The position numbers and the translations under genes are program-made. 64,000 nucleotides of DNA from Prevotella sp. HUN102 (GTDB taxonomy: Bacteria > Bacteroidota > Bacteroidia > Bacteroidales > Bacteroidaceae): contig NZ_JIAF01000004.1 in assembly GCF_000688375.1 (NCBI RefSeq), positions 682,001 through 746,000 of the forward strand, given 5' to 3'. The notes below the pieces were generated by a model. That model saw only the letters and a program-made list of their open reading frames with translations. It was not told the DNA's origin and did no database searches. Positions 62,919 through 64,000 of this stretch are shown one piece after another. Position 1 is the first letter of the stretch. Each line of letters starts with the position of its first letter.

Positions 62919-64000
62919 TCAGAAGAATATGTAACAGATGGCTATTGCTGCAATCACTCCGGCCAAATCGGCAAGCAGTCCGGCTGGCAAAGCGTGTCGG
63001 GTGTATCTGATACTGACACTTCCGAAGTACACTGCAAGCACGTAGAACGTGGTATCGGTAGCTCCTTGGAAGATGCAACTGAGACGACCGGCGAACGAAT
63101 CTGCGCCAAAATTCGTCATTGTTTCCTGCATCAGGCCACGTGCGCCGCTTCCCGATAGTGGCTTCATAAATGCTGTGGGCAGCGCATCAACGAATTTTGT
63201 ATCCAATCCACACATCTCCACACACCAGCGGATGCCCCCGATGAGCATATCCATCGCCCCCGAAGCTCTGAATGCTGCTACGGCCACGAGTATTGCCACG
63301 AGATACGGAATGATTCTCACGGCTGTTGTGAACCCTTCCTTGGCTCCTTCCACGAAGGAATCGTAAACATTGATGCGCTTATAGAAGCCGGCTGCAATGA
63401 AGAGCACGATAATCGACATTATAATAAGGTTGGAAGCAACCGTGCTCACCTTGTCAATCGTGGGCTGATCCATCTGTCCGAATCCCCATATTATCAGTCC
63501 TACGGAACCTGCAAGACCGAGAATCGTGCCCAGAAGGACGGGCTGAAGCAGATTGATGCGCTGCCAGAGCGACGTAATGATAATGCCGGCGATGGTGGCA
63601 ACGGTGGTTGCGAGCAGGATAGGAATGAACACATCGGTGGGCGAGGCAGCTCCGTTGCTGCTCCGGAAAGCGAGAATGCTCGTGGGAATGATGGTCAGTC
63701 CCGATGTGTTCAGCACGAGAAACATTATCATCGGATTGGTAGCCGTGTCCTTCCGTGCGTTCAGTTCCTGCATCTGTGCCATCGCCTTCAGTCCGGTAGG
63801 CGTGGCTGCGTTGTCGAGACCGAGCATATTCGATGCGATGTTCATAAAGATGGACCCCATCACGGGATGATTCCGTGGAATATCAGGGAAGAGCTTGCTG
63901 AAAACAGGGCTGAGCAGCTTTGCAAGTGCATTCACGATTCCCGCCCTTTCGCCTATCTTCATAATGCCGAGCCACAATGCCAGCACACCCGTAAGGCCGA
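62919..64000 (-). CDS. Nucleoside-recognition (SpmA/SpmB-like) membrane protein, partial
   Basis: The C-terminal 360 residues of a multi-helix membrane protein; the gene runs past the right edge. The two halves each resemble a nucleoside-recognition (Gate) domain, as in fused spore-maturation SpmA-SpmB proteins of Bacteroidota: first half with NMLGLDNAATPTGLKAM (about 53-69 counted from residue 1 at 63986) and second half with FMKPLSGSGARGLMQE (about 273-288) and GATDTTFYVLAVYFGSV. The substrate is unknown. The frame is open to position 64000 and reads GLTGVLALW there, so the true start is outside. It precedes the flippase by 77 bp. Confidence 0.85.
   Translation of the reverse strand, partial: GLTGVLALWLGIMKIGERAGIVNALAKLLSPVFSKLFPDIPRNHPVMGSIFMNIASNMLGLDNAATPTGLKAMAQMQELNARKDTATNPMIMFLVLNTSGLTIIPTSILAFRSSNGAASPTDVFIPILLATTVATIAGIIITSLWQRINLLQPVLLGTILGLAGSVGLIIWGFGQMDQPTIDKVSTVASNLIIMSIIVLFIAAGFYKRINVYDSFVEGAKEGFTTAVRIIPYLVAILVAVAAFRASGAMDMLIGGIRWCVEMCGLDTKFVDALPTAFMKPLSGSGARGLMQETMTNFGADSFAGRLSCIFQGATDTTFYVLAVYFGSVSIRYTRHALPAGLLADLAGVIAAIAICYIFF

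Overview
The window reads as chromosome of a Bacteroidota bacterium, most likely a Prevotella-type member of the Bacteroidales. The reasons are the SusC/SusD glycan-uptake pair, the quinol:fumarate reductase with one five-helix cytochrome b subunit, the Bacteroidota-type signal peptidase with a large insert, the DUF4252/sigma cassette, an S46 dipeptidyl-peptidase, a C-terminal sorting-like tail on one exported protein, and many promoters of the Bacteroidota form (TTG/TTTG, about 20 bp, then TAnnTTTG). No rRNA, tRNA, CRISPR array or complete transposon was seen. The right edge cuts a gene.

Layout. 1-4.0 kb: frdCAB, the anaerobic respiration enzyme. 4.0-6.6 kb: two exported proteins of unknown function, downstream of a candidate structured RNA of about 320 nt with its own promoter and terminator. 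6.6-14 kb: D-Ala-D-Ala dipeptidase, a THUMP-like methyltransferase, a GNAT protein, parE and an S41 protease. 14.1-16.8 kb: a yitT gene split by about 1.8 kb of foreign sequence carrying an exported calycin-like gene plus fragments of map and tsaD. 17-24.7 kb: DUF2851, thioesterase, dprA, a TPR-like protein, a phosphodiesterase, dus, an exported protein and WbqC. 24.9-27.2 kb: dapB-lepB. 27.9-32.7 kb: ruvB, the DUF4252/sigma/anti-sigma cassette, coaD and ybeY. 33-39.4 kb: DEAD-box helicase, a second small RNA candidate, NDH-2, a LOG protein and an AAA/DUF4143 ATPase. 39.7-58.4 kb: a beta-glucan polysaccharide utilization locus (SusC, SusD, surface binding lipoprotein, GH16, GH5, two GH3, a GH16 pseudogene and a membrane-spanning one-component regulator). 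59-64 kb: S46 peptidase, flippase and a nucleoside-recognition transporter.

The utilization locus works as a unit. Surface GH16 and GH5 cut beta-1,3 or mixed-linkage glucan, SusCD imports the oligosaccharides, the two exported GH3 enzymes release glucose, and the propeller/Y_Y_Y/LuxR-HTH protein probably senses a product and switches on transcription. A shared sequence (AGTGAG, then G/T, then TTTT) starts exactly 49 bp upstream of the first base of the -7 box at three promoters of this locus and is the likely operator.

Two dispersed repeat families run through the intergenic regions. One is an 8-bp tandem repeat (NNNACRAG) that usually begins within about 15 nt of a stop codon, on the coding strand of the preceding gene. 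The other is a 100-150 bp element of GCGAAGA/TCTTCGC palindromes, seen about seven times. The best candidates for undescribed biology are these two families, the two RNA candidates and the locus operator.
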